Shown here piece after piece: positions 59,301 through 64,000 of a stretch of 64,000 nucleotides of DNA. Location of the stretch: the NCBI GenBank assembly GCA_035610365.1, contig CM069439.1:5828001-5892000 (forward strand), in the 5' to 3' direction. This DNA comes from Aquatica leii (lineage: Eukaryota > Arthropoda > Insecta > Coleoptera > Lampyridae). The position numbers and the translations under genes are program-made. Each line of letters begins with the position of its first letter. Within the stretch, counting starts at the first letter, position 1. The notes below the pieces were generated by a model. That model was not told the DNA's origin and made no database searches. It worked only from the letters and a program-made list of their open reading frames with translations.

Positions 59301-61302
59301 ATCCGATATGAGTGACGAAGATGTAAAGCGCCAAAGCGATATGAGTCGTCAGTCGTCACGATCTTACGGTGACCATCGACCTTTGATTCCTTACAGTCCT
59401 GCAACAGATAGGAGTATTCATTCCTGTCTGGAAGCGGTGACGAAGCATCGTCTGAAGGATCATAATCGTTTTGCTACAGACTTGGATCATTACCGCATGA
59501 CAAGGCAACATATGTTTAGAGGCGATACGGCGCGTTCTTTAGCCGCCGTTTTAGATGGCGAAACTGTTGTTTGTCACCTGGAGCCGCCGGAAATGTACCC
59601 GCACGACCCTTACTCCTCCCGAACTCTGGTTTTGCCTCAATATAGTGAGAGTTAGGAAACTGCCATTCGCAAGTGTATATCTGTGATTATTACATGATCA
59701 GATTCTATGGTCATATTTAGTAAGTAAGCTCAGCTCGCGCGAATGAGGGAAAAGTGATAATTTTGTACTAGTGAACTATTTTAATATTTATAAAGATATA
59801 AATGCCTCTTTTATATGTGAGTTTTTGAGTCATATTTAATAAATTATTACGATTATTTTAGCCGAGATGTACTTTGCTTTATCGTTCTCATTTCAGTTTT
59901 CCTCGTTAATTTACTGTAACTGTAAATAGGGTGAATGCTTGTTAATTATTTGTCATTCATTAACACCCACCTCAGTACATATATATTATATACAACACTG
60001 CTGCCATTTAATTTTAAATTTAGTTTGACGAAACTCAGTGATTCGATTGATAATTTATCATTGATGGCAGCATTGCCCTGATGTTAAGTATGTATGTGAT
60101 ACAATTCACAGACATATGTGAATTTTTCAGTTAATTTACAATCTCGATAAAGTTTGACTGATTGCCGCAGTAAATTTGTAAAGGTATTTATTTTTGTTGG
60201 CAAAACTTAATTAAAGTTTACCGAGATTATAAAGTTGGGTTTCCATTTTCAAGCCATACTGCAATATGCACAATATATATTAGGTAAATACCTATAAACT
60301 GTAATGGTTAGTATAGTTATTTACAGTTAGAACGTTGTACTGTGTTCCAATAGCTCTACTATTTTAATTGTTGGAATGTTTCACACCCGATCATATAAAG
60401 AACAATGTTAATAGTAATGTATTGATGTTACCGTTGCAGTTTTTAATTAATACTATAAATCTTGAGTTCTTATGTATTACACTTAAATGGAGTTTCAATA
60501 TGATGTTAATTAATTTGTGTCCTCAAGATGTGTATATATTGTATAGTGCTTTGTACATGTTGATTAATTATGTAAGTCTCGGTACATACTGTTATTCCTA
60601 CCAGGACGATTATTATATTCCTGCTAGGAATGGACGATAGGCCGTTTTAAAAATGTAAGGAATATTAAGAATCACATAAGTCTGACCAATAACTTTAATT
60701 TCTTAGAAATTTGCATCGTGGACGTTTTTTTAAGCAAACTCGGTTTGACTTATAAACGTTCACGAGTTTCGATTAGCAGTGTTAAACAATACAAACCACT
60801 TAGTGTTAACATTTTCACCCTATTGATTTTATTAAATAAGTACATGTCGTTTATTTCATATGTTAAGAAATATTTGTTGAATATTGCTGTAGAACAAATT
60901 GGAAAATGCAGGCTAGTGCTGGCAAGCGAGAAAATTGGTACATGTATTGCATAACCAAACTGAACTAGTTCATTTTTGCCAGTACTATTTGGAACTAAAT
61001 ATTACTGTGTAAACATATTTCTTAGATGGATCCCTACATATACATAGACCAACACGTTAAATGGAGTATGTCTTCAACTGTTACATAATTGTAAATGGTA
61101 CCGTGTTTTAAATATATAGTAACCCGCGTGCAAACGATTGCTACCAGTCAACACTCGCTTGTAGTTCTATTTTGTGAAAAAAAATCATAAGATTCTATTT
61201 GTTTATGTAAATCTACTTGTGTGTAATGTTAATCTCTGTTACAAATAAATTCCAGGAGTTCAATACTAAGCAGAATTAACACCTGAAATGTGACCCAATA
61301 AA
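35128..61302 (+). CDS. Cirl: Latrophilin (adhesion GPCR Cirl), gene span from the first visible exon to poly(A) signal
   Basis: Surface receptor of the latrophilin/ADGRL family. The exons in this window encode, in order, a SUEL (galactose-binding) lectin domain, a Pro/Ser/Thr linker, a hormone-receptor motif (HRM), the GAIN domain ending in a GPS autoproteolysis site, seven transmembrane helices, and a long Ser/Thr-rich cytoplasmic tail. In Drosophila the orthologue acts in sensory neurons as a mechanosensory modulator that lowers cAMP; in vertebrates latrophilins bind teneurins and FLRTs. Splice phases are consistent across the junctions from the lectin domain to TM7 and at the last junction; one join in the tail is uncertain. 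The exon with the start codon and signal peptide was not located. The order of domains and the GPS and 7TM motifs make the identification firm. Exons and introns are listed separately. Confidence 0.95.
36870..37610 (-). mobile_element. DUF4817-type mariner transposase, broken
   Basis: Minus-strand frames give [50 protein letters not shown], then [58 protein letters not shown] and a degenerate QQDGRSAH followed by a [12 protein letters not shown]-like block near 36.95 kb. This is the catalytic half of a mariner relative, with the region around the second Asp (QDGAPAH) recognisable. The two longest open pieces are 37355-37567 and 37087-37308. It is a second member of the family seen at 5.9 and 20.1 kb. 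TACAGTGTGTTTATGAG at about 36396 may be its left terminus. Confidence 0.8.
37968..39416 (-). mobile_element. piggyBac transposase, broken
   Basis: Minus-strand pieces run in piggyBac order: [18 protein letters not shown] with [17 protein letters not shown] (38708-39034), then [20 protein letters not shown] and [11 protein letters not shown] (38493-38711), then [52 protein letters not shown] (37968-38339). The [16 protein letters not shown] and YNxxMGGVDxxD blocks hold the catalytic Asp residues of the DDE_Tnp_1_7 family (the Asp of VDEQ and of GGVD are present). Frame breaks lie between the pieces. GACATGCCATATATGTC near 37747 and GTGACATATAGGGCACG (minus) near 39610 may be remnants of its ends. 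Confidence 0.85.
39750..41343 (-). mobile_element. pogo-like (DDE_1) transposase, broken
   Basis: Minus-strand reading: [20 protein letters not shown] with [16 protein letters not shown] (helix-turn-helix, 41161-41343), [60 protein letters not shown] (40718-41017), then after a gap [20 protein letters not shown] with GIDPIDF (40065-40361) and a Lys-rich tail to about 39.75 kb. The block YNVDETGISTVQ that normally carries the first catalytic Asp reads NVYATGIS, so that Asp is lost. The central catalytic region between 40.37 and 40.7 kb is mostly missing. Different subfamily from the Tigger copy at 33 kb. Confidence 0.8.
41985..43808 (+). mobile_element. R1-clade LINE, 5'-truncated copy A
   Basis: Plus-strand pieces: [20 protein letters not shown] (region before RT), [47 protein letters not shown] (RT motif A), [20 protein letters not shown] (motif B), [14 protein letters not shown] (motif C with YADD), then [20 protein letters not shown] and the C-terminal zinc region [20 protein letters not shown]. 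Frame shifts separate the pieces. Compared with copy B at 49 kb it lacks about 100 bp between GGGTGAATGGCAGCGGCTG and TCAAATCCTGTC. R1-clade elements typically insert by target-primed reverse transcription, often at rDNA; this copy is in a Cirl intron. Confidence 0.85.
44380..44486 (+). CDS. Cirl: Cirl alternative exon 2a: second part of the lectin domain (variant)
   Basis: 107 bp between the acceptor CTATTTCAG and the donor GTTAGT. In phase it encodes [20 protein letters not shown], then [15 protein letters not shown]. The GDPCPGTxKYxExxYxC core of latrophilin lectin domains is intact, but the loop before it is one residue longer than in exon 2b and its sequence is divergent (DVNNEVFY against ASTNMF). 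Length and both splice phases equal those of exon 2b, 124 bp downstream. Including both would shift the frame, so one or the other should be used. Confidence 0.85.
44611..44717 (+). CDS. Cirl: Cirl alternative exon 2b: second part of the lectin domain (canonical)
   Basis: 107 bp between ATTGCCTCAG and the donor GTAAGT. It encodes [19 protein letters not shown], then [16 protein letters not shown], which is very close to the usual insect and vertebrate latrophilin lectin C-terminus ([20 protein letters not shown]). This is probably the default version, and 2a the alternative. Confidence 0.92.
44718..45374 (+). other. Cirl intron (657 bp)
   Basis: AT-rich intron between exon 2b (GTAAGT) and the linker exon (acceptor TTATTATTATTAG). 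Nothing else recognised. Confidence 0.85.
45375..45668 (+). CDS. Cirl: Cirl exon: Pro/Ser/Thr-rich linker
   Basis: Begins [18 protein letters not shown], then a run rich in Pro ([10 protein letters not shown]) and in Ser/Thr ([20 protein letters not shown]), likely an O-glycosylated extracellular stalk between the lectin and HRM domains. It ends before a GTAAAT donor at 45669. The reading frame stays open through the next 48 bp (see intron). Confidence 0.85.
45669..45716 (+). other. 48-bp intron with open frame, possibly sometimes retained
   Basis: Starts GTAAATTAG and ends GCATGTTTTTAG. Its length is a multiple of three and it has no stop in frame, so retention would add 16 hydrophobic residues ([16 protein letters not shown]). 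The size equals that of other tiny introns of the gene (49, 49, 51 and 54 bp), which favours splicing. Confidence 0.7.
45717..46373 (+). CDS. Cirl: Cirl exon: hormone-receptor motif and start of the GAIN domain
   Basis: Encodes [39 protein letters not shown] and [19 protein letters not shown], the HRM domain with its conserved Trp and Cys residues. The GAIN region follows: [40 protein letters not shown] and [17 protein letters not shown]. Donor GTAAGT at 46374; exit phase 1. Confidence 0.93.
46423..47021 (+). CDS. Cirl: Cirl exon: GAIN domain, GPS site, TM1
   Basis: Joined across a 49-bp intron (46374-46422). It encodes the second part of the GAIN domain and the GPS motif [16 protein letters not shown]...[15 protein letters not shown]. 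Autoproteolysis is expected between Leu and Thr of HLT (between 46868 and 46869), leaving TNFAILMDV at the start of the tethered agonist. TM1 is [20 protein letters not shown] plus [10 protein letters not shown]. The exon ends with FRGLK at phase 0 before GTAAGT. Confidence 0.95.
47076..47241 (+). CDS. Cirl: Cirl exon: TM2 and TM3
   Basis: After a 54-bp intron (47022-47075, acceptor TTTTGCATTACAG). Encodes [19 protein letters not shown] (TM2), [20 protein letters not shown] and [15 protein letters not shown] (TM3). The Cys of GCGI is the conserved extracellular disulphide Cys at the top of TM3. Ends in phase 1 before GTAAGT. Confidence 0.95.
47291..47505 (+). CDS. Cirl: Cirl exon: end of TM3, TM4, start of TM5
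   Basis: After a 49-bp intron. Encodes [40 protein letters not shown] (TM4), then [20 protein letters not shown] (extracellular loop 2 with its conserved Cys and Trp) and VGPVIVVII (TM5). Phase 0 exit at GTACGT. Confidence 0.95.
47557..47660 (+). CDS. Cirl: Cirl exon: rest of TM5 and intracellular loop 3
   Basis: After a 51-bp intron. Encodes [20 protein letters not shown], then [15 protein letters not shown]. The third-loop motif SxKxKEHxRLAxVR is typical of the family. Donor GTAGTA at 47661, exit phase 2, joined to the TM6 exon over a 4.3-kb intron. Confidence 0.92.
48650..48720 (+). repeat. Possible tRNA-derived SINE head
   Basis: GATGGGCTAGGTAACGG resembles an RNA polymerase III A box, and about 30 bases later GCACGCGGTTCAACGAGG resembles a B box (GGTTCRANNCC). 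The intervening GTGCTTTGGGAGCACG would form an anticodon-like stem. The fit is loose and no second copy exists in the window. Confidence 0.3.
48971..49605 (-). mobile_element. R1-clade LINE, 3' fragment, copy B
   Basis: Minus-strand copy of the same family as 41985-43808. Seen are [60 protein letters not shown] and [20 protein letters not shown] (the C-terminal zinc region CCHC), ending [14 protein letters not shown]. The 5' edge is abrupt at about 49605, as in truncated LINE insertions. The stretch 48290-48970, downstream on the element strand, may be its 3' UTR; the first 50 bases after the ORF resemble copy A. Confidence 0.85.
50225..50815. repeat. Diverged tandem repeat, three units of about 235-265 bp
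   Basis: The block ATATGAACCGGACATAATAC with GCTCAGGCAGGAGGAGCAAC begins near 50228 and recurs, diverged, near 50492 (AAATATGAAACGGGCATTAA) and near 50726 (ATACGAACCGGGCATAGTAC), each followed by a copy of CAACARWAACRRCG and CACC..TTAATRATC. Unit lengths are about 264 and 234 bp. Confidence 0.8.
51935..52103 (+). CDS. Cirl: Cirl exon: TM6 and TM7
   Basis: Acceptor ATTTTGTTTTCAG, donor GTAAGA. Encodes [20 protein letters not shown] (TM6 with the GLTWTFG motif of adhesion GPCRs), [20 protein letters not shown], then [16 protein letters not shown] (TM7 with [12 protein letters not shown], the class B2 signature). Phase 0 exit. Confidence 0.95.
52486..52869 (+). CDS. Cirl: Cirl exon: start of the cytoplasmic tail, with an internal stop option
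   Basis: Encodes [36 protein letters not shown], then a Ser/Asn/Thr-rich run ending [13 protein letters not shown]...IAIENA and a TGA at 52867-52869. The first half (EYxxxxRxxxWLPxCLRCSK) is conserved in insect latrophilins. Read to its stop it would make a short-tail isoform; CAG|GTTCTT at 52767/52768 (after TALVQ) is a phase 0 donor that would fit the next exon. Which is used cannot be decided by eye. Confidence 0.8.
   Translation, partial: VRKEYQKFVRRHSWLPRCLRCSKPNNGAASSSGSSGLGKERRTSLYAGSNGNPSAPNSHSTDNSVLSPHGTSVGTNNIVISNNLNNARPTALVQVLARTDLNNVCTTTTNHNQLHNVAQQGIAIENA
53207..53468 (+). CDS. Cirl: Cirl exon: middle of the cytoplasmic tail (start uncertain)
   Basis: Reads [40 protein letters not shown], then [20 protein letters not shown] and NRPLHWK before GTGCGT, phase 0, which continues exactly into the last exon. 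The acceptor is probably TTGCAG at 53200 or the adjacent TTGCAG at 53206, a tandem acceptor. A second frame is open over 53161-53406 but has less plausible composition. Reading through the donor adds VRNC and a stop. Confidence 0.65.
54733..54766 (-). ncRNA. Hammerhead-ribozyme-like core, left arm
   Basis: On the minus strand: CTGATGA (54756-54762), stem II GGTAGC/GCTATC with loop GTA (6 bp, one G-U), GAAAC (54735-54739), then ACGC/GTGT-like stem III. A matching stem I was not found, so self-cleavage of this copy is doubtful. Confidence 0.45.
54795..56781 (-). mobile_element. Ty3/Gypsy-like LTR retrotransposon fossil, broken, mostly lost inside
   Basis: LTRs at 54795-55078 and 56367-56781 (TGTAAC...CGTTTCA on the + strand), the left one shorter, differing by about 5 percent where they align, so moderately old. 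A 4-bp target duplication ATAT flanks it (54791-54794 and 56782-56785). On the minus strand next to the right LTR, TGGTGTCAGG is a possible primer site. What remains inside is the 3' part of integrase, with an integrase C-terminal region (about 55.4-55.9 kb, reading [20 protein letters not shown]). Gag, protease and RT are not present. Several breaks. Confidence 0.85.
56842..56881 (+). ncRNA. Hammerhead-ribozyme-like core, right arm
   Basis: CTGATGA (56842-56848), stem II TGTAGC/GCTATT around ATA (about 5 bp), GAAAC (56865-56869), then stem III ACGC/GCGT around GTGCG followed by T. Compared with the left arm the stem III pair changes from G-U to G-C, keeping the pairing. Stem I not evident. 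Confidence 0.45.
57351..57942 (+). mobile_element. Non-autonomous element B with inverted termini, head to head with element A
   Basis: Begins TGTACGTTCACACCGCAGGC and ends in GCCTGTGGTGTGAACGTACA, the inverse with few mismatches over about 35 bases. No coding capacity. GAACACTTTCTCGCACCGC, GGTCTCACACGGATTCG and GTTTTGAAGCTGTTCCAAG are shared, inverted, with element A. The superfamily was not determined. Confidence 0.75.
57943..58908 (+). other. Rest of the Cirl intron
   Basis: 57946-58180 is GC-richer than its surroundings (minus ORF 57966-58172, Arg/Ser/Pro-rich) and could be another mobile fragment; not recognised. The remainder is AT-rich. Ends with the acceptor TTGTATTTGCAG. Confidence 0.6.
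58909..59655 (+). CDS. Cirl: Cirl last coding exon: C-terminal cytoplasmic tail
   Basis: 248 codons plus TAG, entry phase 0 from HWK of the previous exon. Reads [80 protein letters not shown] and ends [12 protein letters not shown]. Tyr-rich acidic motifs (DDPVYEEIE) resemble phosphotyrosine or adaptor sites and occur in the tails of vertebrate and insect latrophilins. The high and even codon quality, against AT-rich surroundings, supports it as coding. The last four residues are not an obvious PDZ ligand. Confidence 0.93.
   Translation, partial: NISFKSCSRDSGHGGSEQEDSPRSHAVMVDTRLNNAKDIRRQPYMSAEYNQAISNNLQEFVHHGESIPHPKHLQLPQNAQPHLIRKKNGNFLRAASPWNHTYTEIHDGRLQRGLVEDDPVYEEIERSEIQVSDMSDEDVKRQSDMSRQSSRSYGDHRPLIPYSPATDRSIHSCLEAVTKHRLKDHNRFATDLDHYRMTRQHMFRGDTARSLAAVLDGETVVCHLEPPEMYPHDPYSSRTLVLPQYSES
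59656..61302 (+). promoter_or_regulatory. Cirl 3' UTR with several poly(A) signals
   Basis: AATAAA at 59838-59843, 61244-61249 and 61297-61302 allow short and long 3' UTRs. Pumilio-type UGUANAUA elements occur at 59921-59928 (TGTAAATA) and 60531-60538 (TGTATATA). Long AT-rich UTRs with Pumilio sites are common in neuronal transcripts. Short ORFs at 60368-60640 and 60718-60954 look like chance. The end point is inferred from the signals only. Confidence 0.6.
60594..60631 (+). promoter_or_regulatory. Hairpin in the Cirl 3' UTR
   Basis: ATTCCTA, C, CAGGA (60594-60606) pairs with TCCTG, C, TAGGAAT (60619-60631): 12 base pairs with one C-C mismatch around a 12-base AT-rich loop. Compact and strong for this AT-rich UTR. 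May be a protein-binding or microRNA-like structure; function unknown. Confidence 0.55.
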
Positions 61303-61774
61303 ACCCGTTACAAAGTATTTACGTCTTAATCTTTCAAACTCAAACTCCTTGGATTTATATCCGCTTGTATTAACACCCGTTAACTCTCTTTCTCTCATTT
61401 CGTATTTACAAATGTTCAGATATGTATTAAACTGAGTCAAAAGAAATTCTTAGAAAAATTAAATGGCGATTGTTTTTATACATAATTACTATAAAGATAT
61501 TTGTGCCCTACAGTGAAAGCAAATCCTTTCATACGGGATAAGTAAATTAGCCCTAGTACCGAAGTTACGCCTACGTAAGCCAAATCTGGATCGTAAGAAG
61601 TCCGAGAATTTAAAAATAGATGGCGTTAAGTAAATCGAATCTTCATCAGAGAACACGTGCGCTCTAAGAAAAAGCATAAGGTAAGTTAAATTAAATCTTC
61701 CAATTATTTTCTGGTACATTACGCCGACTAGCATTTATTATCAGTAGAGCAAATGAGTTACTTTGATTAAAAAT
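61303..61774. other. Intergenic, nothing recognised
   Basis: Downstream of the latrophilin poly(A) signals. The minus ORF 61489-61734 shows no family resemblance. Confidence 0.5.
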
Positions 61775-62230
61775 GAGGAACATTTTTTATATAAATCTGA
61801 TCAGATTCTTTCTTCTAAAGACAAAATTGCAACATTTTTCTTCTTTGTAAGTAAATCCCCAAGCAATCATAAATGGAACCTGAGAGTAACGTCGCTAAAT
61901 TTCTTACATCTTATTGGCCACATTATACATGCATTATACTCTCGATACGCAACAAAAAGTTCTATCTATTAAAAGAGTACAGGAACATGCCGAAAATGTT
62001 ACAATGGTTGCATGTGGAAACGCAGTAGGGCAAGCTGTCCCGCCGATGATCCTATTTAAAGGAAAACGTAAGAAAGATAACTGGTTAGATTCATTGCCTC
62101 CTAGATCTGCACTAGAGATGACATAGAAAGGCAGTATGACCTCACAAAATTATGCCATTTAGGTACAATATTTTGCTAAATATAAACCTCCAGGGAGACG
62201 TCTACTTACTATTATAGTTGAACTTTATTT
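61775..62230 (+). mobile_element. pogo/Tigger-like transposase fragment, broken
   Basis: Reads QQKVLSIKRVQEHAENVTMV, ACGNAVGQAVPPMILFKGKR, KKDNWLDSLPPRSALEMT and, after a stop, YFAKYKPPGRRLLTIIV. These match the central DDE_1 region of pogo-type transposases (ERGxNVTxxCxxNAxGxxxPPMIIFKGKR). Cut off at about 62230 by LINE sequence. Confidence 0.8.
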
Positions 62231-62632
62231 GAATTGCTTATAAATTGATTTGTCTTTCCCCTATTTACAATTACTACCTTACATTCTTTTTACATTTTTC
62301 TGTATCCCTCCTCTCCTCTTAAGTTTTTCCTTCTTCTCCATACTTCTTCCATCCACTCCGCTCCTTTTACGTTTTCTTCTAAGATGTCCTCTACTTTCAT
62401 AACCTCTTCTCTTAACTCTCTGCATTTATCCCTCATGTGGTTAAGGTCCTCCGTCTATTCTCCACATAGTCCGCACATCTTTTCTTCTTCTTTTTTCCAG
62501 TATTTGTTACCTAACTCTTCGTTCCCACATCTGAACCGTGCTATCATTTTTTTCTTCTTGTTGCTTTTATTCCCTTTCACCTTTAAGTATTCTGGCACCC
62601 CTTCCCCCTTGATATCCTTATAATGGGTCTAG
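62231..62632 (-). mobile_element. LINE 3' end fragment
   Basis: Minus-strand reading contains KMCGLCGENR followed by a Lys/Glu-rich stretch (REEVMKVEDILEENVKG-like, then RRRKNLR), the typical CxxC...H/C motif and tail that end the RT ORF of several insect LINE clades. Frame shifts. The clade was not decided. It is inserted into the pogo fragment on its left. Confidence 0.5.
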
Positions 62633-62775
62633 GAAAATTCCCCGACAACAATTCACCGACGGAAAGTTCCCCGACAACAATTCCCCGACAAACAATTCCC
62701 CGACAAGAAACTTTCCCGACAGGAAAATTCCTCGACAAACAATTCACCGAGAGGAAAATTCCCCGACAAATTACC
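62633..62775. repeat. Degenerate tandem array of CCCCGACAA-type units
   Basis: About ten units of 12-16 bp on the theme AAATTCCCCGACAAAC (variants TTCACCGA, TTCCTCGA, TTTCCCGA) fill this segment. It lies at the 3' side of the MULE gene and may be its terminal repeat region, as MULE ends often contain such arrays. Confidence 0.8.
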
Positions 62776-62845
62776 GCCAGTCACATTAAAATACATAATG
62801 CTGGCGTGTTTAAAAGTTTTTTATTTTTTTTAATTTTTTTAGGTT

Positions 62846-64000
62846 TCATATATTTTTTAATTTTTTTTCTTTTATATATTTTTTTTCTTTATTATATTTT
62901 GTTTTCTTTTTTTTTGTTTTCGCTATGCCACGCAAATAAGTGTAAAGGTTTTCCTGGTCATAGTTGCTTACAAGGGCGGCAATTCGTTCAGCAATATCTC
63001 GGTACTTTTTACGAGCCGGGGGGCCTTCTAGACCTCCAACGTACTGCTCAATCTGAAGCTCATGCAAGCTTTGTTCTCGCTGCAAGGCTTTTATAAATTT
63101 CCATATATTAGGATGGTCTGAAGACACTTGGGTCTCGAATGCTCTATGCCACCCTTCTATAGAATTGTTAGTTTTTGGAAGTCCTTCTATTACAGTCTCA
63201 TAACAATTCCACATTTCGAGAGGAATTTGTGGTGAGCGCCGACGTTGGCGTCTTTGTGGGCGTCCAATCCAAGTGTCCTCGAAGTAGTCAACAATCGGCT
63301 GGGCATTCTCGGGTAACACATTTTCTTCACAAAGAGTTTCAAACGCATCGATTACATTTGCTGTGGGTACAAATGCTAACGCTGATAACAATTTGAGTTT
63401 TAATGCAAATTCCGCATCGGTTTCGTATTGGTTCTGTAGACCTTCTGCCTTAATTTTTCTAAAGATGCACTGGGAAAAATGGAAGAAACATCCACGATGC
63501 TTTGAAGCTGGAAATTCTTCGGCAAAAGCACTTATCATGCCACTTTCAAAATCTGTGAGGATGGTTGCTGGAGACACACCAGGCATAAATTCTTTTAACT
63601 TTTGCAGCAAACGAATGTAGGATTGTTTTGTTTTGTCTGGTAATAGCACGTACACCAAAGGAATCGAAATATTTTCTTTTAATCCATGTAGTGTGAATAG
63701 TTGGTAAAACAAATGAGGCACCGTTTTAAATGTTCCATCCGCATACCAATGTTCGGTTTGAGATAAAAGTGTAATATTTCTTGCCGTACTAAAGATCAGT
63801 AGTCTTTCGTCATCTGGCCCAGAATCGTATAGCAAAAACGGTGCTCCAGTGTATGTTAGTGTGTATTCTTGTGGAAAAACTATGTCTCTTCGATGGAGTG
63901 GCAAAATCGGAGCAGCTTCTGCCTTTGAACGGATATTTCTTATAGTTCTCTTCATGATGGAAAGTTTCGGTAAGCAGGCTGCAGTAGGCTGGCTAAGTCA
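62846..64000 (-). mobile_element. Mutator-like (MULE) transposase, C-terminal 369 codons open
   Basis: The largest open frame in the window. It holds the MULE catalytic domain: ADGTFK with D73, ILTDFE with D135, GCFFHF (C156xxH159) and NNSIEGWH with E267, counting from the Met at 63955. The D..D..CxxH..E set is intact. The frame upstream of this Met stays open to 63997 (QPTAACLPKLS precedes it), so the protein may start further up, possibly with a FLYWCH zinc finger outside the window. The last 25 codons (KTKKKKTKYNKEKK...) run through a T-rich simple repeat and are probably not part of the original protein. Such MULEs cut and paste with about 9-bp target duplications. It looks young. Confidence 0.85.

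Noticed and set aside
62633-62775. CRISPR-like array of short units
   Set aside because: Units are degenerate and contiguous without unique spacers; better explained as transposon terminal repeats.

Overview
The window is AT-rich, intron-bearing and transposon-dense, and reads as a piece of an insect nuclear genome. The host content is one gene: the adhesion GPCR latrophilin (Cirl) on the + strand, from a lectin-domain exon at 35128 to the last coding exon ending at 59655, with a 3' UTR to about 61.3 kb. Several introns are only 48-55 bp, with strong GT..AG sites; compact introns of this kind are common in insects, including beetles. The first coding exon (signal peptide) was not found and probably lies upstream of the window or in an AT-rich part I could not resolve.

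Layout. 1-35 kb: probably intergenic or the first Cirl intron. It holds decayed transposons: a Tc1-like tail (1-377), LINE ORF1 debris with tandem duplications (3.5-5.8 kb), a DUF4817-type mariner relative (5.9-6.6 kb), a Penelope-like element with RT and GIY-YIG domains (9.8-11.0 kb), a Ty3/Gypsy fossil with short LTRs (11.1-15.7 kb), a DUF7869-like relic (16.4-17.5 kb), a mariner MITE (18.8-19.0 kb), an unclassified element split by another DUF4817 element (19.3-21.9 kb), another unclassified relic (24.5-25.0 kb), a Transib (26.0-27.7 kb), a 49-bp subrepeat cluster and a hAT-type end (29.4-30.0 kb), and a Tigger/pogo copy (32.5-33.6 kb).

35-61 kb: Cirl. SUEL lectin exon 1, then two alternative versions of the second half of the lectin domain (44380-44486 and 44611-44717, each 107 bp), a Pro/Ser/Thr-rich linker, hormone-receptor domain, GAIN domain with GPS cleavage site, seven transmembrane segments and a long cytoplasmic tail. 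Its introns carry piggyBac, pogo and DUF4817 copies (36.9-41.3 kb), two R1-clade LINE copies in opposite orientations, a diverged tandem repeat (50.2-50.8 kb) and, at 53.9-57.9 kb, a four-level stack of insertions.

61.3-64 kb: a pogo fragment, the 3' end of a LINE, a short tandem array and a Mutator-like (MULE) transposase that keeps its catalytic residues.

The most interesting signals are the duplicated, frame-enforced alternative exons in the latrophilin lectin domain, and hammerhead-ribozyme-like cores in the inverted arms around 54.7 and 56.9 kb, with a related degenerate core in the Penelope-like element. I see no CRISPR array, no confident tRNA or rRNA gene, and no clear new multi-gene system.
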